DNA of 64,000 nucleotides from NCBI RefSeq assembly GCF_022557175.1, contig NZ_CP092915.1:3286001-3350000 (forward strand), read 5' to 3'. The position numbers and the translations under genes are program-made. Positions 20,108 to 29,311 of the stretch are shown here, one piece after another. How positions within the stretch are numbered: the first letter of the stretch is position 1; each line of letters opens with the position of its first letter. The stretch is from Mycolicibacterium sp. YH-1 (GTDB lineage Bacteria; Actinomycetota; Actinomycetes; Mycobacteriales; Mycobacteriaceae). The notes beneath the pieces were generated by a model, which had not been told where the DNA came from, ran no database searches, and worked only from the letters and a program-made list of their open reading frames with translations.

Positions 20108-20887
20108 ATGACGATCCTGGTCGACGATCCCCTGATCGCCGGCATGGCCATCACCCGGCCACTGCCCCTGCACGACTCCAGCCGACGACTGCGCGAGCTC
20201 TATCCGGAGTGCCCCCGCGTCTATGGCGTCGCGGTGATGGGCGACCTCTCTCGTCGTCGTTGGTGGCCGTTGTCGGAGGTGCTGACGACCGACCGTCTGC
20301 AGACGATGTTCGACACGGCGGCCGCCGAGACCGATAGCAAGGTGGCCGTCTCGCAGCAGTTGGCCGCGACACTCGCGCACGTCGTGCTCGGTCGGGTGGT
20401 TCCACTGCTGGTCCTCGAGGGGCGAGCCTGGGACAGCGGCCTCGAGAATCTGTGGGTGCACGTGGACTCGGAGGGCGCTATCGACTGGGTCGGGGTCGTC
20501 GACCCGACATTGCGTGCCCTGCCGGACGACTCCTACTTCGGGGGCCGCCCGGGCATGCGGCGCAGGCACTCCGCGCAGGATCGCATCGTCGCCCTGCCGA
20601 GCGAGGCCGCGCTGACGACGTGGGTCGCCCACCGCAGTCACCGCGCGCTGGAACCACTGTTCGACAAGCTGCACGACGTGAGCGACGGTGCGCTGTCCGT
20701 GGCGGCGATGTGGCACATCGTCGGCGGTGCCGTGGTCAGCGCATCCACCCAGGTGCCGTTGCTGGCCGGGTCGAGCGAGCTGACGAGCATGCGCCGCGGG
20801 CAGGCCGTGCTCGACGCGCTGATGGGCTTCGGCGCACCGGTTCGCGGCGCGACGAGAGTCTGCGCGGGGAAGGCCTTGCTAAATTAG
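20108..20887 (+). CDS. Iron-regulated FhuF-like protein lacking the C-terminal Fe-S cysteines
   Basis: 259 aa, ATG behind GAGGGAG. No signal peptide or membrane segment, so cytoplasmic. The C-terminal third (HRALEPLFDKLHDVS, then AAMWHIVGGAVVSA and GFGAPVRGATRV) has the spacing and W-x-x-V-x-x-A pattern of FhuF-type ferric-siderophore reductases. The CC-x10-C-x2-C cluster motif that should follow is absent: the protein ends at ...RVCAGKALLN. Its promoter carries two IdeR boxes, so a role in siderophore iron handling is likely, but reductase activity is doubtful. Its stop codon lies inside the next IdeR box. The family call is my pattern reading. Confidence 0.65.
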   Translation: MTILVDDPLIAGMAITRPLPLHDSSRRLRELYPECPRVYGVAVMGDLSRRRWWPLSEVLTTDRLQTMFDTAAAETDSKVAVSQQLAATLAHVVLGRVVPLLVLEGRAWDSGLENLWVHVDSEGAIDWVGVVDPTLRALPDDSYFGGRPGMRRRHSAQDRIVALPSEAALTTWVAHRSHRALEPLFDKLHDVSDGALSVAAMWHIVGGAVVSASTQVPLLAGSSELTSMRRGQAVLDALMGFGAPVRGATRVCAGKALLN

Positions 20888-20905
20888 GGCAGCCTTGCCT
20901 ATTCT
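20884..20905 (+). promoter_or_regulatory. IdeR box and -10 of the mrsI promoter
   Basis: TTAGGGCAGCCTTGCCTAT (20884-20902) matches about 15 of 19 positions of the IdeR consensus. TATTCT (20900-20905) is a plausible -10 overlapping its end. The TAG stop of the preceding gene (20885-20887) is part of the box. No coding region follows before a strong terminator, so the promoter appears to drive a small RNA. Confidence 0.7.
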
Positions 20906-20911
20906 TAGCGC

Positions 20912-21047
20912 AGACGAACACACCGCGCTATGCACGAGCAACACGTCAAAGAACCACCGGACCGAGCCGGAGTCCTGAGGGCTGCAGAGACCCCCGGTCC
21001 ACTCGAGGATGGGCCCCGCACACGTTGTGCGGGGCCCATCCGTTTTT
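20912..21047 (+). ncRNA. mrsI: Iron-responsive small RNA, MrsI candidate
   Basis: A transcript from about 20912 to the T-run at 21047 would be about 135 nt. It has its own IdeR-controlled promoter and a 15-bp intrinsic terminator. The reading frames inside are short and lack a good ribosome-binding site. MrsI (ncRv11846) is a known mycobacterial iron-sparing sRNA located between Rv1846c (blaI) and Rv1847, exactly the place here; it is derepressed on iron limitation and targets mRNAs of iron-rich proteins such as bacterioferritin. The 5' end is estimated from the -10. Identity is from synteny and promoter, not from sequence alignment. Confidence 0.75.
21008..21047 (+). terminator. Intrinsic terminator of the sRNA
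   Basis: GATGGGCCCCGCACA (21008-21022) pairs perfectly with TGTGCGGGGCCCATC (21026-21040), with a 3-nt loop, and is followed by CGTTTTT. This is a textbook Rho-independent terminator, unusual in mycobacteria for mRNAs but common at sRNA ends. Confidence 0.88.
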
Positions 21048-21099
21048 CGTTTCCAGACCCGAATTCCCCTTGGCCGCTCCGGCCATGTAGACAGGTCAC

Positions 21100-21519
21100 G
21101 TGACGACTTCCGTAGCGCCGAACTTCGGCGGAGGCTTCGACGACGAACTCGGCCTCACGTACCTGGATGCGACCCCAGACGGCGCAAGGGCGCAGCTCAC
21201 GATCAACGAGAAGCTCCTTCAGCCGCACGGCATCGTGCACGGTGGCGTGTACTGCTCGATCGTGGAGAGCGTGGCCAGCGTGTCGGCCGGGATGTGGCTC
21301 GAGTCCAAGGGGCTCGGACGCAACGTGGTCGGCGTCAACAACAACACCGACTTCCTGCGGGCCATCAAGGCGGGTGCGGTCACAGCGGTCTCCACGCCCA
21401 TCCACCGCGGCCGGCGTCAACAGATCTGGCTCATCGAGATCACCGACACGAACGGCAAGATGGTCGCCCGTGGCCAGGTGCGTCTGCAGAACCTGCCCGC
21501 CGACGCCCCGGACGCCTAG
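21100..21519 (+). CDS. Hotdog-fold thioesterase (Rv1847-like)
   Basis: 139 aa PaaI/4HBT-type thioesterase. The signature LLQPHGIVHGGVYCSIVESVAS (read from residue 37 on) includes the HGG loop that binds the acyl-CoA carbonyl. NNTDFLRAIKAG is the second conserved strand. It probably hydrolyses an acyl-CoA in the cytoplasm; substrate unknown. The GTG start at 21100 is preceded by ACAGGTCAC, a weak site. It comes right after the sRNA terminator and before urease. Confidence 0.9.
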   Translation: MTTSVAPNFGGGFDDELGLTYLDATPDGARAQLTINEKLLQPHGIVHGGVYCSIVESVASVSAGMWLESKGLGRNVVGVNNNTDFLRAIKAGAVTAVSTPIHRGRRQQIWLIEITDTNGKMVARGQVRLQNLPADAPDA

Positions 21520-21603
21520 GCACCCGCACGCCTAACCGCAACGCCGCGGGGCGATCCCGCGTGCGCTGCCGACTGCGGCGTGCCGTGGCAGGATCAGCGC
21601 ACT

Positions 21604-21906
<303 letters not shown>

Positions 21907-21913
21907 GGTGGCA

Positions 21914-22225
21914 ATGATTCCGGGTGAGATCGTCTTCGGCGACGGTGACATCGTGATCAACGAGGGCGCGCCAAGGCTTGAACTCGAGGTCGTCAACACC
22001 GCGGACCGACCGGTCCAGGTCGGCAGCCACGTACACCTGCCGCAAGCCAACGCCGCAGTCGAATTCGACCGCGTGGCCGCACACGGGTATCGCCTCGACA
22101 TCCCCGCGGGCACCGCGGTGCGCTTCGAACCCGGTGTGGCCCAGTACGTCTCACTGGTCCCGCTCGGAGGTACCCGGGAGGTTCACGGACTGTCGCTGAC
22201 TCCGCCGGGAAGGTTGGATGCGTGA
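21914..22225 (+). CDS. ureB: Urease beta subunit
   Basis: 103 aa from ATG 21914 ([18 protein letters not shown]). The open frame extends upstream into ureA but the family starts here, 7 nt after the ureA stop, with TGAGGTGG as the ribosome-binding site. [20 protein letters not shown] and the C-terminal [14 protein letters not shown] are typical, although the usual FxExN is altered to LPQAN. Structural subunit that holds UreC. Confidence 0.97.
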   Translation: MIPGEIVFGDGDIVINEGAPRLELEVVNTADRPVQVGSHVHLPQANAAVEFDRVAAHGYRLDIPAGTAVRFEPGVAQYVSLVPLGGTREVHGLSLTPPGRLDA

Positions 22226-23955
22226 CCGAACTCTCCCGCGCGCGTTACGCCGCACTCTTCGGCCCGACCACAGGCGACCGCATTCGCCTCGCCGACACCG
22301 ACCTGTTCGTCGAGATCACCGAGGACCGCAGCGGTGGGCCCGGGCTGGCCGGTGACGAGGCCGTCTTCGGCGGCGGCAAGGTGCTGCGCGAGTCGATGGG
22401 GCAGTCTCGGGTCACCCGCGCCGAAGGCGCACCCGACACCGTCATCACCGGTGCGGTCATCATCGACTACTGGGGGATCATCAAGGCCGACATCGGCATT
22501 CGTGACGGTCGTATCGTGGCGATCGGAAAGGCCGGCAACCCCGACGTCATGTCGGGCGTCCACCCTGACCTGGTCGTCGGCCCGTCCACCGAGATCATCG
22601 CCGGAAACGGTCGCATCCTCACAGCGGGCGCCATCGACTGTCACGTCCACCTGATCTGTCCGCAGATCATGGAGGAGGCGCTGGGCGGCGGCATCACCAC
22701 GATCGTCGCGGGGGGCACCGGGCCGGCCGAGGGCAGCAAGGCCACCACCGTCACACCCGGGTCCTGGCATCTGGCCCGCATGCTGGAGGCCCTCGACACC
22801 TGGCCGCTGAACATCGCGCTGCTGGGCAAGGGCAACACCGTGTCGTCGGAGTCGATGTGGGAGCAGTTGCGCGGCGGCGCTGCGGGATTCAAGCTGCACG
22901 AGGACTGGGGGACTACCCCAGCCGCGATCGATGCCTGCCTTTCGGTCGCCGACGCGGCCGGGGTGCAGGTCAACATCCACACCGACACGCTCAACGAGAC
23001 CGGTTTCGTCGAGGACACCCTGGCCGCGATCAAGGGCCGCTCCATCCACGCATACCACACCGAGGGCGCGGGCGGCGGGCACGCGCCCGACATCATCACG
23101 GTGGTCTCGCACCCCAATGTGCTGCCCAGCTCGACGAATCCGACGCGCCCGCACACCGTCAACACCCTCGACGAACACCTCGACATGCTGATGGTGTGCC
23201 ACCACCTCAACCCGAGCCTTCCCGAGGATCTGGCGTTCGCGGAGAGCAGGATCCGTCCCTCGACGATCGCCGCCGAGGATCTGCTGCATGACATCGGCGC
23301 GATATCGATGATCGGCAGCGACGCGCAGGCCATGGGGCGCATCGGCGAGGTGGTGCTGCGCACCTGGCAGACCGCACACGTCATGAAGCGGCGCCGTGGC
23401 GCACTCGAGGGCGACGGCGCCAGCGGGAAGGACTCGGACAACAACCGGGTCCGCCGCTACATCGCCAAGTACACGATCTGCCCCGCGGTGGCGCACGGCC
23501 TGGACCGCGAGGTCGGTTCGGTCGAGGTCGGCAAGCTCGCGGACCTCGTGTTGTGGGAGCCCGCCTTCTTCGGTGTGCGCCCCCACGCGGTGATCAAGGG
23601 CGGCATGATCGCGTGGGCGGCGATGGGCGACGCCAACGCATCCATCCCCACCCCGCAGCCGGTGTTGCCCCGACCGATGTTCGGAGCCTCGCCTGCGGCT
23701 GCGGCCGCGACGTCGGTGCACTTCGTTGCCCCGCAGGCGATCGAGGACGGCCTGGCCGATCGGCTCGCGGTCAACCGCCGTCTGGTCGCGGTCGACACCG
23801 TTCGCCACATCGGCAAGGCCGACATGCCGTGCAATGACGCACTGCCGCGGATCGAGGTCGATCCCGACTCCTTCACCGTGCGCATCGACGGCGAGGTCTG
23901 GGCCGAGCAGCCGGCCGCGGAACTCCCGATGGCTCAGCGATATTTCCTCTTCTGA
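22222..23955 (+). CDS. ureC: Urease alpha subunit (catalytic)
   Basis: 577 aa. It holds the dinickel site: the first pair of histidines in DCHVHLICP, the carbamylated lysine in GFKLHEDWG (K224), the [10 protein letters not shown] and [13 protein letters not shown] ligands, and the flap MVCHHLNP (C326, H327, H328 by count). The GTG start overlaps the ureB stop by 4 nt. In the C-terminal third, [15 protein letters not shown] is the expected end-domain sequence. All active-site blocks look intact. Confidence 0.98.
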   Translation: MTELSRARYAALFGPTTGDRIRLADTDLFVEITEDRSGGPGLAGDEAVFGGGKVLRESMGQSRVTRAEGAPDTVITGAVIIDYWGIIKADIGIRDGRIVAIGKAGNPDVMSGVHPDLVVGPSTEIIAGNGRILTAGAIDCHVHLICPQIMEEALGGGITTIVAGGTGPAEGSKATTVTPGSWHLARMLEALDTWPLNIALLGKGNTVSSESMWEQLRGGAAGFKLHEDWGTTPAAIDACLSVADAAGVQVNIHTDTLNETGFVEDTLAAIKGRSIHAYHTEGAGGGHAPDIITVVSHPNVLPSSTNPTRPHTVNTLDEHLDMLMVCHHLNPSLPEDLAFAESRIRPSTIAAEDLLHDIGAISMIGSDAQAMGRIGEVVLRTWQTAHVMKRRRGALEGDGASGKDSDNNRVRRYIAKYTICPAVAHGLDREVGSVEVGKLADLVLWEPAFFGVRPHAVIKGGMIAWAAMGDANASIPTPQPVLPRPMFGASPAAAAATSVHFVAPQAIEDGLADRLAVNRRLVAVDTVRHIGKADMPCNDALPRIEVDPDSFTVRIDGEVWAEQPAAELPMAQRYFLF

Positions 23956-24596
23956 TGTCGGGCCTCGAACTCTCGACGCTGCTGACGCTGTCGGACTCGC
24001 GACTTCCGACCGGTGGACATGTCCACTCCGGCGGAGTCGAGGAGGCCGTGACGAGCGGCCTGGTGTCCGACCTCGCGACGCTGCGGGCCTTCCTGCGGCG
24101 CCGCATCCGCACCAGCGGCCTGGTCACGGCGTCAGTGGCGGCCGCGGTGCACGCGGGGACGTTGAGCGTCGTCGACGCCGACCGCGAAACCGATGCGCGC
24201 ACACCGTCACCCGCGGCGCGCAGCGCATCACGGGCACAGGGGAGGGGTCTGGCCCGGTTGGCTCGTCGCGTGTGGCAGGAGGTGGACTGGAACGATATCG
24301 GCGTCAAACCCCACCTCGCCGTCGCCGCGGGTGTGGTGGGCGCCGCCAGCGGCCTGGCGCCCGAGCAGACCGCGTTGTCGTTGGTCTACACGACCATGAC
24401 GGGCTCGGCCATGGCGGCGCAGCGTCTGCTGGCACTCGATCCCGGTGACGTCGCCGCGGTGACGTTCGAGCTGGCGTCGCTGTGCGACGAGGTCGCCGCG
24501 CAGGCGGCCAAGGAACTCGCCGACCTGTCCGATCCGCTGCTCGACATGCTGGCCCAGCAGCACGTTGAACGCGACCGACCACTGTTCGTGTCGTGA
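23955..24596 (+). CDS. ureF: Urease accessory protein UreF
   Basis: 213 aa, mostly helical. SDSRLPTGGHVHSGGVEEAV is the conserved N-terminal block. It joins UreD and UreG in the complex that loads nickel and CO2 into apo-urease. The ATG overlaps the ureC stop (TGATG). The usual F-s-H-SxGLE is changed to HVHSGGVEEA, as in other mycobacterial UreF proteins as far as I recall. Confidence 0.94.
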   Translation: MSGLELSTLLTLSDSRLPTGGHVHSGGVEEAVTSGLVSDLATLRAFLRRRIRTSGLVTASVAAAVHAGTLSVVDADRETDARTPSPAARSASRAQGRGLARLARRVWQEVDWNDIGVKPHLAVAAGVVGAASGLAPEQTALSLVYTTMTGSAMAAQRLLALDPGDVAAVTFELASLCDEVAAQAAKELADLSDPLLDMLAQQHVERDRPLFVS

Positions 24597-24632
24597 AACA
24601 CCACATCTCACATCAGGACCGAAAGGCGCATC

Positions 24633-25307
24633 ATGCCACCACATCTGCTCGACGGTGAGCCCCACGCGCACACCGACCGTCCGCGCCGTATCCGTCAGGC
24701 CGGCGAGCCGCTTCGCATCGGCATCGGAGGTCCCGTCGGTTCGGGCAAGACGGCCCTGGTGGCCGCGCTCTGCCGACAGTTGCGTGATGAACTGTCGCTG
24801 GCCGTGCTGACCAATGACATCTACACGACCGAGGATGCCGACTTCCTGCGCAGGCACGCGGTGCTGCCCGACGAGCGCATCGCGGCCGTGCAGACCGGCG
24901 GCTGCCCACACACCGCCATTCGGGATGACATCACGGCCAACCTCGATGCCATCGACGACCTCATCGCGGGCAACGAGGCGCTCGACCTCATCCTGGTCGA
25001 ATCCGGAGGCGACAACCTGACCGCAACCTTCTCGTCCGGGTTGGTGGACGTGCAGATCTTCGTGGTCGACGTGGCCGGTGGTGACAAGGTGCCTCGCAAG
25101 GGCGGACCAGGCGTGACGTTCTCGGATCTGTTGGTCGTCAACAAGACCGACCTGGCGCCGCTCGTGGGCGCCGATCTGGACGTGATGCGTCGCGATGCGG
25201 CGGCCGTCCGGGCGGGCCGCCCCACGGAGCTGATCTCGCTGACCGCGGATCCAACCGCGGCACCCGTCCTGTCCTGGGTCCGTCAGCAGCTCCGCGTTCC
25301 GGTGTAG
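24633..25307 (+). CDS. ureG: Urease accessory GTPase UreG
   Basis: 224 aa. P-loop GPVGSGKT at 33-40, the nickel-binding GGCPHTAIR motif, ESGGDNL switch region and VVNKTDLAP guanine-specificity motif are intact. It hydrolyses GTP to drive nickel delivery. The N-terminus has four histidines in 14 residues, a modest version of the His-rich metal tail found in some UreG proteins. ATG preceded by GAAAGG; 36 nt after ureF. Confidence 0.97.
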   Translation: MPPHLLDGEPHAHTDRPRRIRQAGEPLRIGIGGPVGSGKTALVAALCRQLRDELSLAVLTNDIYTTEDADFLRRHAVLPDERIAAVQTGGCPHTAIRDDITANLDAIDDLIAGNEALDLILVESGGDNLTATFSSGLVDVQIFVVDVAGGDKVPRKGGPGVTFSDLLVVNKTDLAPLVGADLDVMRRDAAAVRAGRPTELISLTADPTAAPVLSWVRQQLRVPV

Positions 25308-25321
25308 GGACACGCGCCCAC

Positions 25322-25966
25322 ATGCTCTCCGATGTCCTGATCGTCGCGCGGCCCGGCCGCGCGCCCGGCATCGAGTGCACCGGCGGGGTGACCGCCCGCC
25401 GCACCGGCGCTGACACGGTGCACCTGGTGTCGGCTGCGGCGACCCCGCTGGGTGGGGACACCGTGAGGATCCGGGTCGTGGTCGAACCGGGTGCGCGGCT
25501 GTGGCTCCGCAGTGCCGCGGCGACGATGGCGATGCCGGGCAACCTCAGCATGGAGTCACGATCCAGTTGGGACCTCGAGGTCGCCGGACTGCTCGACCTG
25601 GATCCACAGCCCACCATCGTCGCCGGCCCGGCCCGGCATATCAGCACCACCCGGCTGAGCCTGAGCGCCGAGGGCCAGGCACGCGTGCGTGAGCGGATCC
25701 AGATCGGCAGATCCTATGAGCGGCAAGGCTTCTGGTCGGGAGCCATGTACGCCGACGTCGACGGCGCGCCACTGCTGCGACACCGCGTCGACATGGGTAC
25801 CGGGTCGGTGACCGATGACGTCCTGGGCACACCGATGGCGTGCGTCAGCGAGCTGCGCTACCCCGAGACGTCCTTCGACGCCCAGGGCACCCTGTTGGAG
25901 CTGGCGGCCGGCGGCGCGCTGGCCACCTGGCAGGGCGACCGTCTGCGCGCAACCGGCCAGCGCTAG
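25322..25966 (+). CDS. ureD: Urease accessory protein UreD
   Basis: 214 aa, short for UreD/UreH (often 250-280) but like other mycobacterial copies. RIRVVVEPGARLWLRSAAAT and RHISTTRLSLSAEGQA give the beta-rich core, followed by QIGRSYERQGFWSG, where GR and the aromatic residues are conserved. It is the scaffold that tunnels nickel from UreG to UreC. Its TAG stop shares the CTAG palindrome with the stop of the convergent ndh gene. Confidence 0.92.
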   Translation: MLSDVLIVARPGRAPGIECTGGVTARRTGADTVHLVSAAATPLGGDTVRIRVVVEPGARLWLRSAAATMAMPGNLSMESRSSWDLEVAGLLDLDPQPTIVAGPARHISTTRLSLSAEGQARVRERIQIGRSYERQGFWSGAMYADVDGAPLLRHRVDMGTGSVTDDVLGTPMACVSELRYPETSFDAQGTLLELAAGGALATWQGDRLRATGQR

Positions 25967-27348
25967 CTGGCGGCCTTCTCCGTCTCCTGCACCGACGCGG
26001 CGATCTCCTCGAGTTCCTCGATTCGGGTGCGCGCGTACGCCTGCTGCTCGGTGATCGTCAGCTGACCGCGCTGCCTGCCGAAGAACGTCACCGACCACGA
26101 CAGCAGTGTCGCGATCTTGGTCTTGAAGCCGACGAGGTAGATCAGGTGCAGGCCCAGCCACGCGAGCCAGGCGAGGAAGCCGCCGAACTCCAGCTTGCCG
26201 ACCTGAGCCACCGCGTTGTACTTCGACACCGTGGCCATCGAGCCCTTGTCGAAGTACTTGAACGGCTCGCGTGGCTTGGGGCGGGTACCGTGCTCGCGCG
26301 CCTTGACCTCGTTCTGGATGATCTTGGCGACGTACTTGCCGCCCTGGATGGCGCCCTGAGCCATACCGGGCACACCATCGACGAAGGCCATGTCGCCGAC
26401 GACGAACACATTGGGGTGTCCGGGGATCGACAGGTCGGGGTTGACCTTGACGCGTCCGGCCCGGTCGATCTCGGTGTCGGACTGGGCGGCCAGATCGCGC
26501 CCGAGCGGGCTGGCGGCCACGCCTGCCGACCACACCTTGCACGCTGACTCGATACGGCGAATGGTGCCGTCGCCGTCCTTCACCGTCAGGCCATTGCGGT
26601 CAACGTCGGTGACCATGGCGTTGAGTTGGACCTCGACGCCCATCTTCTCGAGCCGCGCCTTCGCCTTCAGGCCGAGCTTCTCGCCCATCGGCGGAAGCAC
26701 CGCGGGCGCGGCGTCCAGCAGGATGACGTGCGCCTCGGTCGGGTCGATGAGCCGGAAGCTGCCCTTGAGGGTCTGATCCGACAGCTCCTGAATCTGGCCC
26801 GCCATCTCGACGCCGGTGGGACCAGCGCCGACGACCACGAACGTCAGCAGCTTCTTGCGTCGCTCGGGGTCGCTGGACCGCTCGGCCTGCTCGAACGCAC
26901 CGAGAATCCGGCCGCGCAGCTCCAGCGCGTCGTCGATCGTCTTCATACCCGGCGCCCACTCGGCGAAGTGATCGTTGCCGAAGTAGGACTGACCGGCCCC
27001 TGCAGCGATGATCAGGGTGTCGTAGGGCGTCCGGTAGGTGTGGCCTAGCAGCACCGAGTCGACCATCTTGTGCTCGAGGTCGATATGCGTGACATCACCG
27101 AGGAGCACCTGGGCGTTCTTCTGCTTGCGCAGGATCAGCCGGGTGGGTGGGGCGATCTCGCCCTCGGAGATGATTCCCGTCGCCACCTGGTACAGCAGCG
27201 GCTGGAAAAGGTGGTGCGTGGTCCGGGCGATCAGCTTGATGTCGACGTCGGAGCGCTTGAGGGTCTGCGCGGAGTTGAGACCCCCGAAACCCGATCCAAT
27301 GATGACGACCTTGTGCCGATCCGACGCCGTAGCTCCGGGGTGGCTCAT
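25963..27348 (-). CDS. ndh: Type II NADH dehydrogenase
   Basis: 461 aa. FAD-binding VVIIGSGFGGLNSAQTLK near residue 15, NADH-binding FVVVGAGPTGVEMAGQIQ near 170, and FVVGDMAFVDG near 315 are the expected blocks. The C-terminal region (about 380-440) contains a hydrophobic segment, LAWLAWLGLHLIYLVGF, for membrane attachment. It passes electrons from NADH to menaquinone without proton pumping and is the main NADH dehydrogenase in mycobacteria. The ATG is preceded by AAGGAGC. It converges with ureD with no room for a terminator. Confidence 0.97.
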   Translation of the reverse strand: MSHPGATASDRHKVVIIGSGFGGLNSAQTLKRSDVDIKLIARTTHHLFQPLLYQVATGIISEGEIAPPTRLILRKQKNAQVLLGDVTHIDLEHKMVDSVLLGHTYRTPYDTLIIAAGAGQSYFGNDHFAEWAPGMKTIDDALELRGRILGAFEQAERSSDPERRKKLLTFVVVGAGPTGVEMAGQIQELSDQTLKGSFRLIDPTEAHVILLDAAPAVLPPMGEKLGLKAKARLEKMGVEVQLNAMVTDVDRNGLTVKDGDGTIRRIESACKVWSAGVAASPLGRDLAAQSDTEIDRAGRVKVNPDLSIPGHPNVFVVGDMAFVDGVPGMAQGAIQGGKYVAKIIQNEVKAREHGTRPKPREPFKYFDKGSMATVSKYNAVAQVGKLEFGGFLAWLAWLGLHLIYLVGFKTKIATLLSWSVTFFGRQRGQLTITEQQAYARTRIEELEEIAASVQETEKAAS

Positions 27349-27482
27349 TGCAGCTCCTTGACGGACAACCCGTTCTTGACAATAAATACAACGAACAGGT
27401 TAGTCTTCGCCCTTCCCGACAGCTCGGTGAGATGGCACACCGCACCGGAAATTCATCTCAATCCGGGGTCCCACCGGGGAAT

Positions 27483-28412
27483 TCACCCTGCGAGCAACGG
27501 TTTCAGCAGCTCTGCGACCGCGGTCGCGCCGCCCGGGTGATAGCCGTTCAGGTTCGTCACAGGGCTGATGATCACACCGTCGATGCCGGCGTTGAGCACC
27601 TTGGTCTGGATCTGCTCGGCGACCGCCTCCGGGCTGCCGAACACCGCCTGCTGACGGAAGTCCTCCGGGATCAGGTCGGCGGTCACGTTCTCGTCGATGA
27701 TCGCAATCACCAGCATGCTGGTCTCCAGGGTGGCGGGATCGCGTTCGATCTCCTCGCAGCGGTCCTTGATCACCTGAATCTTGCGTGGCAGCTCGTCGAA
27801 TCCCGCGATGACGTTGAGGTGGTCAAAGTGCTTGACGGCCAACGGGATTGTCTTCTTCTCACCGCTGCCGCCGATCATGAGCGGGATATGGTCGCGGAAG
27901 CGTGGCTCGGCCATGGCCTCCTGTGTGCGGTAGTACTTGCCCGAAAACGTGGGCCGCTCGCCCTTGAGCATCGGCAGGATGATCTCCAGCGCTTCGCCGA
28001 GCTTGTTGAACCGGTCGGTGAAGGTGCCGAACTCGAACCCCAGCGAGTCGTGCTCGAGTTCGTACCAGCCGGTGCCGATGCCGAGGATGGCGCGGCCCTG
28101 ACTGATCACGTCCAGCGTGGTGATGGCCTTCGCCAACAGTGTGGGGTTGCGGTAGGTGTTACCGGTCACCAGCGTGCCGAGCTGGACCTTCTCGGTGGCC
28201 GCGGCCAGCGCGCCAAGGGCGGTGTACGCCTCGAGCATGGGCTGGTCGGGTGTTCCGAGGCCTGGCAGCTGGTAGAGGTGGTCCATCACGAACACCGAGT
28301 CATATCCGGCGGCCTCTGCTTCCTGGGCCTGCGCGATGACCGTGGGGAAGAGCTCCTCGACGCCGGTGCCGTAGGAGAAGTTGGGGATCTGGAGTCCGAG
28401 TCGAATCGTCAC
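27483..28412 (-). CDS. LLM-class F420-dependent oxidoreductase (Rv1855c-like)
   Basis: 309 aa bacterial-luciferase-like TIM barrel. SVFVMDHLYQLPGLG, LGTLVTGNTYRNPTLLAKA and ILGIGTGWYELEHDSLGFEF are typical of the mycobacterial F420 subgroup. The cofactor call is by family resemblance, since FMN cannot be excluded by reading. Substrate unknown. It sits 134 nt downstream of ndh on the same strand with no obvious terminator between them. Confidence 0.88.
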   Translation of the reverse strand: MTIRLGLQIPNFSYGTGVEELFPTVIAQAQEAEAAGYDSVFVMDHLYQLPGLGTPDQPMLEAYTALGALAAATEKVQLGTLVTGNTYRNPTLLAKAITTLDVISQGRAILGIGTGWYELEHDSLGFEFGTFTDRFNKLGEALEIILPMLKGERPTFSGKYYRTQEAMAEPRFRDHIPLMIGGSGEKKTIPLAVKHFDHLNVIAGFDELPRKIQVIKDRCEEIERDPATLETSMLVIAIIDENVTADLIPEDFRQQAVFGSPEAVAEQIQTKVLNAGIDGVIISPVTNLNGYHPGGATAVAELLKPLLAG

Positions 28413-28511
28413 GTCCTCGACAGTGCCACCACGGCCGGTGTGGCGTCGTCCGTTTCGCTCGACGCGAAGCGGGGAATAAATCGCCGCTGTGCTCAGACTG
28501 AGTAGGCGCGC

Positions 28512-29186
28512 TCAGCCGAAGTGAGCCAGCGCCCCGTGGCTCACATGCAGTGTCTGGCCGGTGATGTGCCGTGCCGACGGCGTGGTCAGAAACAGTGCGA
28601 GGCGGGTGATTTCGGCGGCCACCGTCGGCGAGGTGCCACCGATACCGTCGTAGCCGGGGTCGGCGCCCTTACCGGGTGCCACGGCGTTCACGGTGATACC
28701 GCGGATGCCGAAGTGCGTGGCCTGACCGGCCGTCCAGTTGGACACGGCGGCCTTGATCGCGGCCTCTGGGCTGCCCTCGTCGGGGCTGTCTGCGACAACG
28801 TTGACGATCGATCCGCCGGACCTCAGGTGATCGCCGAGGATCTGCACCGTCAGCACCGCGGACAGCATCGTGGCGTCGAGTGCGCTACGCCACGCGGCCG
28901 CCCGCTCGGTGAGGGTGTAGGTGCGGGGATCGGCACCGCCCCAGGTCGGTGCGGGCACGTTGATGATCGTGTCGATGTGGTGTGGGAAACCGTTGCGCGC
29001 CTCTTCCAGCGCGGCGGCGTCGGTGTTGTCGAAGACGAGGTAGTCGACGTCGAGTTCCTTGGCGGCGACCTCGAGATCATCGCGGCGCGCCCCGGCGATG
29101 ACTACCTTGTGGCCCTCATCCCGGAACCCCTGCGCGATCGCGCGGCCAAGTTCGGTGTCGCCACCGGTCAGCAGCACATCCATCAC
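28512..29186 (-). CDS. Short-chain dehydrogenase/reductase (Rv1856c-like)
   Basis: 224 aa. The cofactor loop is VLLTGGDTELGRAIAQGF, a variant of TGxxxGxG with Glu-Leu-Gly at the end, and ARRDD after strand 2 suggests NADP. The catalytic Tyr-x3-Lys is not obvious: the region after SIVNVVADSPDEGSPEAAIKAAVSNW has a lysine but no tyrosine, so activity may be altered (divergent SDR). The C-terminus TGQTLHVSHGALAHFG is typical of SDR folds. Two in-frame Met codons at the start (MMDV); the second is also possible. Confidence 0.85.
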   Translation of the reverse strand: MMDVLLTGGDTELGRAIAQGFRDEGHKVVIAGARRDDLEVAAKELDVDYLVFDNTDAAALEEARNGFPHHIDTIINVPAPTWGGADPRTYTLTERAAAWRSALDATMLSAVLTVQILGDHLRSGGSIVNVVADSPDEGSPEAAIKAAVSNWTAGQATHFGIRGITVNAVAPGKGADPGYDGIGGTSPTVAAEITRLALFLTTPSARHITGQTLHVSHGALAHFG

Positions 29187-29311
29187 GACCTCCTCGTGTT
29201 CGGCGCTGAACCCAGCGAGTCGGCCACCATGTTACTGGACAGTAGCTAGTCGGCGAAACCCGCCACGCGGCGGTTCGCCGAACCCTCGCGGGGTGTCCTA
29301 GGGTGTGGCGC

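Noticed and set aside
22183..23808. 541-aa minus-strand ORF opposite ureC
   Set aside because: Mirror of the urease alpha reading frame, with no recognisable domain.
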